Shown here: one piece after another, positions 1-4,954 of the stretch
Layout: every line of letters begins with the position of its first letter
Numbering within the stretch: position 1 is the first letter of the stretch
DNA from: an uncultured Eubacteriales bacterium
GTDB lineage: Bacteria; Bacillota; Clostridia; Christensenellales; Christensenellaceae
Assembly: GCA_900554725.1 (NCBI GenBank)
Contig: USII01000086.1
Coordinates: forward strand, 1-5,229
DNA: 5,229 nt
Reading direction: 5' to 3'
The notes under the pieces: model-generated
What the model was told of the DNA's origin: nothing
The model's input: the letters and a program-made list of their open reading frames with translations, nothing else
Database searches by the model: none
Position numbers and translations under genes: made by a program

Positions 1-47
1 CTACACTAGATCGCTCGTCGGCAGCGTCAGATGTGTATAAGAGACAG
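1..47 (+). other. Illumina Nextera i5 adapter (library artefact)
   Basis: These bases are not genomic. Positions 15-47 match the Nextera read-1 transposase adapter, ending in the 19-bp Tn5 mosaic end at 29-47. Positions 7-14 (TAGATCGC) match the i5 index known as N501/S501, and 1-6 (CTACAC) match the end of the P5 flow-cell primer. The order primer end, index, adapter, insert is exactly that of a sequenced library molecule, so the contig was extended into untrimmed adapter. Genomic sequence starts at about position 48. Translating the minus strand here gives the peptide SYTHLTLPT, a typical product of this adapter. Confidence 0.97.
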
Positions 48-49
48 GG

Positions 50-871
50 ATGATGCAGGCGATAAAGGCCGGGCCTGGCGGGATATGCGGGATTGGGCTG
101 ATTGGAGAAAGTGAAATGGCAGCCCAAAAGGTGGAAGAGCTGCTAAAAATAGAGGAAATGGGAGAAATTGGAGAAACGGTATGTTTGGGCCAGTATCTGG
201 ATGTTGGAGCGCTCAAAGGGGGATATGACGGCGCGGGAAGGCGGGAAACACTGCGAAGGCTGTGGGGGCAATTTGGCTTTGGCGGGCAGGATCTGGAACT
301 CTACTTCAAGAGCTTGAGGAACGATATGCAAAGATTTCATTCGGCGATAGAGCATAAAGAGCCGATTCGCATTTGGGTGAATGGCGCGCCCGGGGCGCTA
401 TGCGGCCTTTTCTTTGCGGGCAGCCTTTTATGGGATAGCGGCTGCCAAGTTGCCGTTGCGCCCCTTTCTAAATTGGTGCGATGCTTTGCAGGGGAGAATT
501 CACCGAAAAGGGTGCAAGAGGAATCTTGGCCAGTGGCCCAGCCTGGAGAAATTTGCAGCGCACAGTTGCGCTTCTTTTTGGAGCGATGGAGGGCGCTGGA
601 GCGGGAAAATGCGCCGCTGCGCGCATGGGTAAATGGAGAGTTGCTCTCCGTGCCTGAGGATTTTTATGATTTTTTGCTGCGCAGGCACTTGCCCGAGGGA
701 GAGTTTTCCATGGCGCGGCTCATTGGCGAGCTGATGAAAAGACATCCGGAGGGCGCATGCGACAGCTGGTATGCGCTGCGCATCCGAAAAATGGTAGAGC
801 AAAAAGAGCTTCTTATCGTGGGGAAGGCGGATTCTGAGCACCCCTATGGCAGCATCTTAAAGAAGGCATAA
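50..871 (+). CDS. DUF1835/DUF3658-type protein, 5'-partial
   Basis: The function of this family is not established. The assignment rests on remembered family features: a C-terminal DUF3658-like block at about residues 185-258, with ENAPLRAWVNG, SVPEDFYDF, FSMARLIGELM and a DSWYALRIRKM segment, preceded by a DUF1835-like half containing a LDVGAL turn (about 50-55) and an IRIWVNGAPGALCG strand-turn (about 107-119). Residue numbers count from the ATG at 50. That ATG is probably not the true start. It lies 3 nt after the adapter, and family members usually have about ten more residues (a short beta strand and a SACGS-like turn) before the segment seen here as MMQAIKAG, so the 5' end was probably lost at the contig edge. 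The gene converges on sigE with an 83-nt gap. No signal peptide or membrane segment is seen. Family call fairly sure; role unknown. Confidence 0.8.
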   Translation: MMQAIKAGPGGICGIGLIGESEMAAQKVEELLKIEEMGEIGETVCLGQYLDVGALKGGYDGAGRRETLRRLWGQFGFGGQDLELYFKSLRNDMQRFHSAIEHKEPIRIWVNGAPGALCGLFFAGSLLWDSGCQVAVAPLSKLVRCFAGENSPKRVQEESWPVAQPGEICSAQLRFFLERWRALERENAPLRAWVNGELLSVPEDFYDFLLRRHLPEGEFSMARLIGELMKRHPEGACDSWYALRIRKMVEQKELLIVGKADSEHPYGSILKKA

Positions 872-874
872 TAG

Positions 875-889
875 GAGCGCTTGCCGCTC
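875..889 (+). other. small hairpin after the DUF1835 gene
   Basis: GAGCG (875-879) pairs with CGCTC (885-889) around a 5-nt loop, starting 3 nt after the stop codon. No run of T follows on the + strand, so it is a poor intrinsic terminator. It could be a 3'-end processing or stability element, or chance. Confidence 0.25.
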
Positions 890-900
890 TATATAAAATA

Positions 901-947
901 AAAACGCGCAAAAATAGATAGGCCGGGAAGGATAAGCTTCCCGGCCT
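901..947 (-). terminator. intrinsic terminator of the spoIIGA-sigE operon
   Basis: A perfect 11-bp stem is formed by AGGCCGGGAAG (920-930) and CTTCCCGGCCT (937-947) around a 6-nt loop. Read on the minus strand, the stem begins 7 nt after the sigE stop codon and is followed by T-rich sequence: TTTTT at 914-910, a GCGCG break, then TTTTTATTTT. The T tract starts 5 nt beyond the stem, which is less than ideal. On the + strand the hairpin is followed by GCTTACTC with no T run, so it would be a weak terminator at best for the convergent DUF1835 gene. Confidence 0.7.
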
Positions 948-954
948 GCTTACT

Positions 955-1530
955 CTATAACATATTGATGATGAGCTTTTCCCGGTCAGGAAGGTGGGAA
1001 ACGGCCTCGGCAATGAGAGATTTTTCCACATCGTTTTCGATTTCTCTAAAGACAGCATCGCTCTCTGTGCCCAGAATATCCGAAAGCAAAAGCTCATTGC
1101 CATCCCAATCCACATTGAGCGGCTCATCCAGAGAAATTTCTCCTTTTGTTCGAGATGTGCGGCGCAAGAACATCAGGATCTCATTTTCGATGCAGCGGCT
1201 AGCATAGGTGGCAAGTTTGATATTTTTGCTGGCATCAAAGGTATTGACTGCTTTAATCAGCCCAATGGTGCCGATGGAGATGAGATCCTCCAGGCCTACG
1301 CCTGTATTATCAAATTTGCGGGCGATATAGACAACAAGGCGGATATTGCGCTCAATGAGGCTGCTTTTTACTTCGCTTTCGCCGCCGGCCAGCCGCTTGA
1401 TGAGAAGATTCTCCTCGCTTTTGGAGAGCGGAGGGGGCAGCGCTTCGCTCCCATTGACATAAAGGAGGTGCCTTTTTGCCAGAATCATTTTAAAAATAGC
1501 CAGGCGAATTTGTTCCAGTTTTTTTCTCAT
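955..1530 (-). CDS. sigE: sporulation sigma factor SigE, C-terminally truncated (no region 4.2)
   Basis: This is the mother-cell-specific RNA polymerase sigma factor SigE, made as an inactive precursor and cleaved by SpoIIGA. The N-terminal basic pro-sequence (about 1-26) precedes the family hallmark GSEALPPPLS (27-36). Region 2 is fully conserved at about 58-125: LIERNIRLVVYIARKF, EDLISIGTIGLIKAVNTF and KLATYASRCIENEILM. Region 3 follows with SLDEPLNVDWDGNELLLSD (133-151). The reading frame then reaches HLPDREKLI, the start of the segment that normally continues into LRFGL and the region 4.2 helix-turn-helix, but stops after INML at residue 191. B. subtilis SigE has 239 residues, so about 48 are missing. 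None of the three frames after the stop restores region 4.2, and a terminator hairpin starts 7 nt later. The ATG at 1530 is supported by AGGAGG five nt upstream. A protein without region 4.2 should bind core polymerase through region 2 but not contact a -35 element. Whether this is a split, decayed or misassembled gene is open. Confidence 0.9.
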   Translation of the reverse strand: MRKKLEQIRLAIFKMILAKRHLLYVNGSEALPPPLSKSEENLLIKRLAGGESEVKSSLIERNIRLVVYIARKFDNTGVGLEDLISIGTIGLIKAVNTFDASKNIKLATYASRCIENEILMFLRRTSRTKGEISLDEPLNVDWDGNELLLSDILGTESDAVFREIENDVEKSLIAEAVSHLPDREKLIINML

Positions 1531-1535
1531 GGGGT

Positions 1536-1541
1536 CCTCCT
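1536..1541 (-). promoter_or_regulatory. sigE ribosome binding site overlapping the spoIIGA stop
   Basis: The minus strand reads TAGGAGGACCCCATG: a consensus AGGAGG lies five nt before the sigE ATG and shares bases with the spoIIGA TAG stop codon (1542-1540). This arrangement favours translational coupling, so that protease and pro-sigma are made together. Confidence 0.85.
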
Positions 1542-2331
1542 ATAATGGGAAAAGTTTTAAATCCGGCCCGAGAAGAGCGGTGTATCCGCTGGGCAGGGGA
1601 GCATCTGTAAGTGCGAGATATGCCTTAGAGGTATAGCTTTTGCCGTTGGTGGTGATAATGAGCTTATCGGGCAGGAAGGCGGGAAGCTCGCTTTTTCCGG
1701 ATGCAGTAAGGCAGGGGAGAGAGAATACACCCTGCCGGGAAATGGCTTGCTTAAGCTCTTCTCCTGCTGTTTTTTCGGCCATGATGATAATGGGAATTCC
1801 CCCTGGGCTTTGCAGCAGATTTCCGGTATCCAAAAACCCGCGCAAGTTGATGCCGGCACCGCAAAATTCGGCGTGGATCAGGTATTCCGCTCCTGAGCGC
1901 GGATGGGGTATGCGCTGATAGAACTCTATCAGCACGATTCCAGCTGCCACGCCCAGCAGCACATAGCGCAGGATGGGCAGGCCGAGATACGCTCCCTCCA
2001 GCGGGGCTCCCAGGGCCAGCATGGCAAAGAAAATGCAACCGCCAAATAGAAAAGAGCAAAGCAGCGCCAGGCCGCAGCGCAAAAGATAGCGCTTGAATGG
2101 CCGCGCCCCAAGGGGCAGGCACATAAGCCCAAGCGCCATACATTTAATGAACAGGCCGCTCAGCAGCGGGAATCCCAGAGCAAATGCGGAATACACCGCC
2201 CCAATTCCCGCCCCAAGGCTGATGCGGGAGAATTGCACGCGCTTTTCAGAAAGCCGAACGGCGAAAAACAAGATGACAAAGTCCATCAGGAAGTTATCCA
2301 GAAGGACAAGTTCGATATATACCTTTTTCAT
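1540..2331 (-). CDS. spoIIGA: SpoIIGA, sigma-E processing peptidase
   Basis: SpoIIGA is a membrane-embedded aspartic protease of the sporulation septum that cleaves the pro-sequence of SigE in response to the SpoIIR signal from the forespore. The 263-residue product starts MKKVYIELVLLDNFLMDF, the usual SpoIIGA opening, and has five hydrophobic segments at about 3-25, 38-54, 55-74, 82-108 and 116-136. The soluble C-terminal protease domain follows. The catalytic motif is GFLDTGNLL, with Asp168 in D-T-G-N at 168-171, equivalent to the catalytic Asp of the B. subtilis enzyme. The protein ends with the conserved-looking YTALLGPDL segment, so it appears complete, although shorter than the B. subtilis protein (309 residues). 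The frame is also open to a GTG at 2364, but I chose the ATG at 2331. It matches the family start, has GGTGAGG just upstream, and the GTG lies at or upstream of the likely transcription start. It is first in an operon with sigE. Confidence 0.92.
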   Translation of the reverse strand: MKKVYIELVLLDNFLMDFVILFFAVRLSEKRVQFSRISLGAGIGAVYSAFALGFPLLSGLFIKCMALGLMCLPLGARPFKRYLLRCGLALLCSFLFGGCIFFAMLALGAPLEGAYLGLPILRYVLLGVAAGIVLIEFYQRIPHPRSGAEYLIHAEFCGAGINLRGFLDTGNLLQSPGGIPIIIMAEKTAGEELKQAISRQGVFSLPCLTASGKSELPAFLPDKLIITTNGKSYTSKAYLALTDAPLPSGYTALLGPDLKLFPL

Positions 2332-2348
2332 TTCCCTCACCAGGGCAC

Positions 2349-2415
2349 AGTATATCCTACTCACTTTTCAAAGGGTGTAGAACTATGGCATGAAAAAAAC
2401 GCGCAAAATGGCGAA
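2349..2415 (-). promoter_or_regulatory. spoIIG-type promoter with candidate Spo0A boxes
   Basis: On the minus strand, a good sigma-A -10 element TATACT lies at 2354-2349, about 18 nt before the spoIIGA ATG. Upstream, TTCTACA at 2382-2376 matches six of seven bases of the Spo0A box TTCGACA. The hexamer TTCTAC is separated from the -10 by 22 bp, the abnormal spacing known for the B. subtilis spoIIG promoter, where Spo0A~P overlaps the -35 region and activates. A second 6/7 box in the same orientation, TTCGCCA, lies at 2415-2409, 33 bp away, about three helical turns. The sequence matches are direct; activation by Spo0A is inferred from gene identity and geometry. Confidence 0.55.
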
Positions 2416-2460
2416 AGTGTAAAAAATGAAGGAAAAATATGCGTTCCTGCATTTTTTGTG

Positions 2461-2466
2461 TATAAT
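2461..2466 (+). promoter_or_regulatory. -10 element, probable pyk promoter
   Basis: A consensus TATAAT precedes the pyk start codon by 52 nt and is preceded by T-rich sequence and GTG. No good -35 hexamer lies 16-18 bp upstream (that region reads ATATGCGT), so a weak or activator-dependent -35 is implied. Transcription would start near 2473 and leave a leader of about 45 nt. Confidence 0.45.
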
Positions 2467-2518
2467 AAAAACAACAGTGTATCTATTGGAGAACATTTCG
2501 CGAAAGGGATAGACGCAT

Positions 2519-3949
2519 ATGGCAATGAGGAAGACCAAAATTGTAGCGACGCTGGGGCCGGCCAGCAGCGATGTGGAGACGATTAAACAGCTGATCTGCG
2601 CAGGAATGGATGTGGCGCGGTTCAACTTTTCCCATGGGGATCACCGCGAACAGCTTGGGCGCCTGCAGGCCCTGAAGCAGGCGCGGGAGGAGCTGAATAA
2701 GCCAGTGGCCGCGCTGCTCGATACCAAAGGGCCGGAAGTGCGCCTGGGCCGGTTTCGGGGTGGAAAGGCGGAGCTGGTAGAAGGGCAAAGTTTTACACTT
2801 ACGACGGATTCTCTTCTGGGCGATGAAAAGTGCGCAAGCGTTTCCTATAAGCGCCTGCCGCTGGATGTCCGCAGGGGGGATGTGATCCTGCTGGACGATG
2901 GCAATATCGAGTTATGCGTCAAAAGAGTCACCGGATCGGAAATCGAGACGGAAGTTGTGGATGGCGGCACGATTACGGATCGCAAAGGCGTCAATTTGCC
3001 GGGCGTACACCTCAATATGCCCTATATGAGCGAGGCGGATGAACAGGATATCCTCTTTGGCATTAAGCACGGGTTCGATATCATCGCTGCGTCTTTCGTG
3101 CGCAATGCGGATGATCTGCTGCAGCTTCGGGAGTTTCTGGATCAAAATGGTGGCGGGCATATCAAGGTAATAGCAAAAATCGAAAACGCCGAGGGCGTGG
3201 AAAATGCTGGGGAGATCATTCGAAGCTGCGATGGAATCATGGTTGCACGGGGGGATATGGGCGTGGAGATCCCGCTGGAAGAAGTTCCTGTGCAGCAGAA
3301 AAAGCTCATCAAACGGGGCTATCTTGCGGGAAAGCAGGTCATCACCGCAACGCAGATGCTCGAGAGCATGATAACGCACCCCCGGCCTACCCGAGCAGAG
3401 GGGACGGATGTGGCCAATGCCATCTACGATGGCACCAGCGCAATTATGCTTTCAGGGGAAACAGCGGCGGGCAAATACCCGGTCAAGGCTGTGGAAACGA
3501 TGGCGCGCATCGCCCTGCGAACAGAGCAGGATATCGATTATAAGAAGCGCTTTTTTACGGAGAGCCAGCGCAACCATGGCGCAGAAAATACGCCGGATGC
3601 CATCTCCCATGCCTCCTGCACGATTTCCTACGATCTCAATGCGGCGGCCCTGCTGGCCATCACCAAAACGGGAACAACAGCCAAGCTCATTTCCAAGTTC
3701 CGTCCTTCCGTGCCCATCATTGGCGGCGCCATGACGGATGAAGTCATGCGCCAACTAAACCTCTCCTGGAATGTGTTTCCCATCCGGCTGGATGAGAAGA
3801 TGAATATGGATGAGCTTTTTGCCCATGCAGTCAAGCAGGCTGTGGAAGCGGGCTACCTGCACAGGGGCGAGCTTGTGATCATTACGGAGGGCATTCCGTT
3901 GGGTGTCGCCGGCAGAACCAATATGATAAAGGTGCATGTCGTAGAATAG
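2519..3949 (+). CDS. pyk: pyruvate kinase
   Basis: Pyruvate kinase makes pyruvate and ATP from phosphoenolpyruvate and ADP, the last step of glycolysis, in the cytoplasm. The 476-residue product has the N-terminal barrel opening RKTKIVATLGPAS, then Arg34, Asn36 and Ser38 in RFNFSHG, and DTKGPEVR (68-75). Glu73 in that motif corresponds to Glu117 of muscle enzyme, the residue associated with potassium-dependent forms. The B domain spans roughly 72-170. The catalytic and metal-binding residues are Lys220 and Glu222 in IAKIENAEG and Asp246 in VARGDMGVEIP, followed by TATQMLESM (276-284) and the NAIYDGTSAIMLSGETAAGK region. The C-terminal allosteric domain starts at about 350 and ends at VHVVE. 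The extra PEP-utiliser-like domain of some Bacillus-type enzymes is absent, which is common. The ATG at 2519 is preferred over the one at 2525 because AAAGGGA (2503-2509) sits nine nt before it. The gene appears monocistronic, with its own -10 and terminator, and is divergent from spoIIGA. Confidence 0.97.
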   Translation: MAMRKTKIVATLGPASSDVETIKQLICAGMDVARFNFSHGDHREQLGRLQALKQAREELNKPVAALLDTKGPEVRLGRFRGGKAELVEGQSFTLTTDSLLGDEKCASVSYKRLPLDVRRGDVILLDDGNIELCVKRVTGSEIETEVVDGGTITDRKGVNLPGVHLNMPYMSEADEQDILFGIKHGFDIIAASFVRNADDLLQLREFLDQNGGGHIKVIAKIENAEGVENAGEIIRSCDGIMVARGDMGVEIPLEEVPVQQKKLIKRGYLAGKQVITATQMLESMITHPRPTRAEGTDVANAIYDGTSAIMLSGETAAGKYPVKAVETMARIALRTEQDIDYKKRFFTESQRNHGAENTPDAISHASCTISYDLNAAALLAITKTGTTAKLISKFRPSVPIIGGAMTDEVMRQLNLSWNVFPIRLDEKMNMDELFAHAVKQAVEAGYLHRGELVIITEGIPLGVAGRTNMIKVHVVE

Positions 3950-3954
3950 GCCTG

Positions 3955-3997
3955 AAAATCCCAGTGGCGCAGGATATCCTGTTTTGCTGGGATTTTT
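3955..3997 (+). terminator. intrinsic terminator of pyk
   Basis: AAAATCCCAG (3955-3964) pairs with CTGGGATTTT (3987-3996), starting 5 nt after the pyk stop codon, and the right arm runs into the T tract ending at 3997. The 22-nt loop contains a 12-bp perfect palindrome, CAGGATATCCTG (3970-3981), which could fold as an inner hairpin on top of the main stem. Confidence 0.85.
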
Positions 3998-4103
3998 AAT
4001 AATCTGGTAAAAAGGATCTTCTGCCCAAAAAAGATGCGGCAAATGTGCCAGAAACCAAAATTCCCTTGGCGGCATATGATAAAAAAACGGGGGAGGGATG
4101 GTT

Positions 4104-4355
4104 TTGCGGTACCAGTGTTTAAGGCAGAAAGAGGTCATCAATATCTGCGAGGGCAGAAGCCTCGGGTATTTGTGCGATTTGATTTTTGATGAATGCAAGG
4201 GGCATATCCATGCCATTGTCGTTCCAGGGAGTTGCGGGCTGCGCGGACTGTTTCAAAAAAGGGATTATGTCATCCCGTGGAAGGATATCTGCAAAATTGG
4301 GGATGATGTCATTCTGGTACAGGTCGATCTGGAGAGTTGCGAAATCATCCGTTGA
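4104..4355 (+). CDS. YlmC/YmxH-family sporulation protein (PRC-barrel)
   Basis: This is a small PRC-barrel protein of the family annotated as YlmC/YmxH, found next to sigE/sigG-region genes in spore formers; its biochemical role is not established. The 83-residue product has the family pattern: LRQKEVINICEGRSLGYLCDLIFD at the N-terminus (written across residues 6-29), then IHAIVVPG, LFQKRDYVIPWKDICKIGDDVILV near the C-terminus (about 50-74). I place the start at TTG 4104 rather than the in-frame ATG at 4098. The strong GGGGGAGGG (4089-4097) touches the ATG but leaves seven nt between GGAGG and the TTG, and the resulting N-terminus M-R-Y-x-x-L-R-x-K-E-V-I-N matches clostridial homologues. The gene is followed by nrdR and pgeF on the same strand. 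The 154 nt after pyk hold only its terminator and AT-rich sequence, with no convincing sigma-A promoter. Confidence 0.85.
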   Translation: MRYQCLRQKEVINICEGRSLGYLCDLIFDECKGHIHAIVVPGSCGLRGLFQKRDYVIPWKDICKIGDDVILVQVDLESCEIIR

Positions 4356-4381
4356 GCATTGGCGGGCAACTGTGCTATAAT
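4352..4381 (+). promoter_or_regulatory. sigma-A promoter of nrdR
   Basis: TTGAGC (4352-4357) and consensus TATAAT (4376-4381) are separated by 18 bp, and the bases before the -10 are TGC, making an extended -10 (TGnTATAAT). The -35 overlaps the stop codon of the ymxH-like gene. Transcription should start near 4388, giving a leader of about 39 nt before nrdR. This lets nrdR and downstream genes be expressed without the upstream sporulation-associated gene. Confidence 0.75.
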
Positions 4382-4426
4382 CATCTTGAAATATGCCGCA
4401 GGGGCGGTTTACGAGGTGAAAAGGGC

Positions 4427-4882
4427 ATGAGGTGTATTTATTGCGGGCATCACGAGAGCAAGGTGGTGGATTCACGGCCGCTGGATGACGGTGTTTCCAC
4501 GCGCAGGCGCAGGGAGTGCTTAAAATGCGGGCGGCGTTTCACCACCTACGAGAAGGCAGAGCAGGTGCCCGTCATGGTCGTAAAAAAAGATGGTAGCAGG
4601 CAGGCCTTTGATGTGGATAAGATTAAAAAGGGAATTCGCAAGGCCTGTGAGAAGCGCAATGTTTCCATGGACACCATCGATGCAATGGCGCTGGAAATTG
4701 AAAATCAGGTGCAAAACCGCGTAGAGCAGGAGGTGCGCGCGGAGGATATTGGCGATATGGTGATGGAAGCGCTCAAAAAGGTGGACGAGGTGGCGTATGT
4801 TCGCTTTGCTTCGGTTTACCGGGAGTTTAAGGATGTCAGCACTTTTATGGAAGAGCTGAAAAAACTCGTGGCGGAAAAATAG
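4427..4882 (+). CDS. nrdR: transcriptional repressor NrdR
   Basis: NrdR represses ribonucleotide reductase genes by sensing ATP/dATP. The 151-residue product has the standard family length. It opens with the zinc ribbon MRCIYCGHHESKVVDSR, in which Cys3, Cys6, Cys31 and Cys34 bind zinc, and includes the arginine-rich TRRRRECLKCGRRFTTYE stretch that contacts DNA. The ATP-cone follows from about residue 49 to 139, with VMVVKKDGSRQAFDVDKIKKG and the end YVRFASVYREFKD (about residues 124-136). The frame is open 30 codons further upstream to 4337, but that part overlaps the ymxH-like gene and the promoter. The ATG at 4427 has GAGGTG eight nt upstream and gives the canonical N-terminus. No recognisable NrdR box was found in its own leader, so autoregulation is not suggested. 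Target nrd genes are outside the window. Confidence 0.97.
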   Translation: MRCIYCGHHESKVVDSRPLDDGVSTRRRRECLKCGRRFTTYEKAEQVPVMVVKKDGSRQAFDVDKIKKGIRKACEKRNVSMDTIDAMALEIENQVQNRVEQEVRAEDIGDMVMEALKKVDEVAYVRFASVYREFKDVSTFMEELKKLVAEK

Positions 4883-4896
4883 AGCGCGATAGGAAG

Positions 4897-4939
4897 CCCT
4901 ATGCCTTCAAAGAAGAAAACAAAGGCAGAGGGTATTTGA
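4897..4939 (+). other. stem-loop and 12-codon leader-like ORF between nrdR and pgeF
   Basis: CCCT-A-TGCCTT (4897-4907) pairs with AAGGCA-G-AGGG (4922-4932): ten base pairs with one A/G mismatch and a 14-nt loop. No T run follows, so it is not a standard terminator. The same stretch encodes a short frame at 4901-4939, MPSKKKTKAEGI, starting four nt after AGGAAG and ending two nt before the AAGGAG of pgeF. It may be a translated leader coupling to pgeF, or chance. No homologue is recognised. Confidence 0.25.
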
Positions 4940-4954
4940 AAAGGAGCAGGCTGG

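Noticed and set aside
29..47. Tn5 mosaic end suggesting a transposon insertion
   Set aside because: It is followed upstream by the Nextera adapter and i5 index in library order, so it is from tagmentation, not a resident transposon.
101..177. Repeated GGAGAAA-rich sequence in the DUF1835 gene
   Set aside because: Two copies of ATTGGAGAAA about 67 nt apart encode Glu-rich helix and read as low complexity, not as a repeat element.
994..1545. A 183-codon open frame on the + strand opposite sigE
   Set aside because: It is the antisense shadow of sigE. It lacks recognisable domains, while the minus frame is unmistakable SigE sequence.
2332..2364. Upstream GTG start for spoIIGA adding 11 residues
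   Set aside because: The extra residues do not match the family start, and the GTG lies at or before the -10 element and likely transcription start.
2433..2457. AT-rich hairpin between spoIIGA and pyk as a terminator
   Set aside because: It is an A-run/T-run with only a four-pair mixed stem, lies between divergent genes, and has no upstream gene to terminate.
4073..4080. CATATGAT as a sigma-E or sigma-G type -10 element for the ymxH-like gene
   Set aside because: It matches only partly, and no matching -35 element lies at the right distance. It was not strong enough to list.
4337..4426. N-terminal extension of NrdR by 30 residues
   Set aside because: It overlaps the end of the ymxH-like gene and the nrdR promoter. 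The zinc ribbon begins at the ATG at 4427, as in all NrdR proteins.
4382..4426. NrdR box in the nrdR leader
   Set aside because: No stretch resembles the ACACWATATYTTGTGT-type consensus well enough, and no tandem pair is present.
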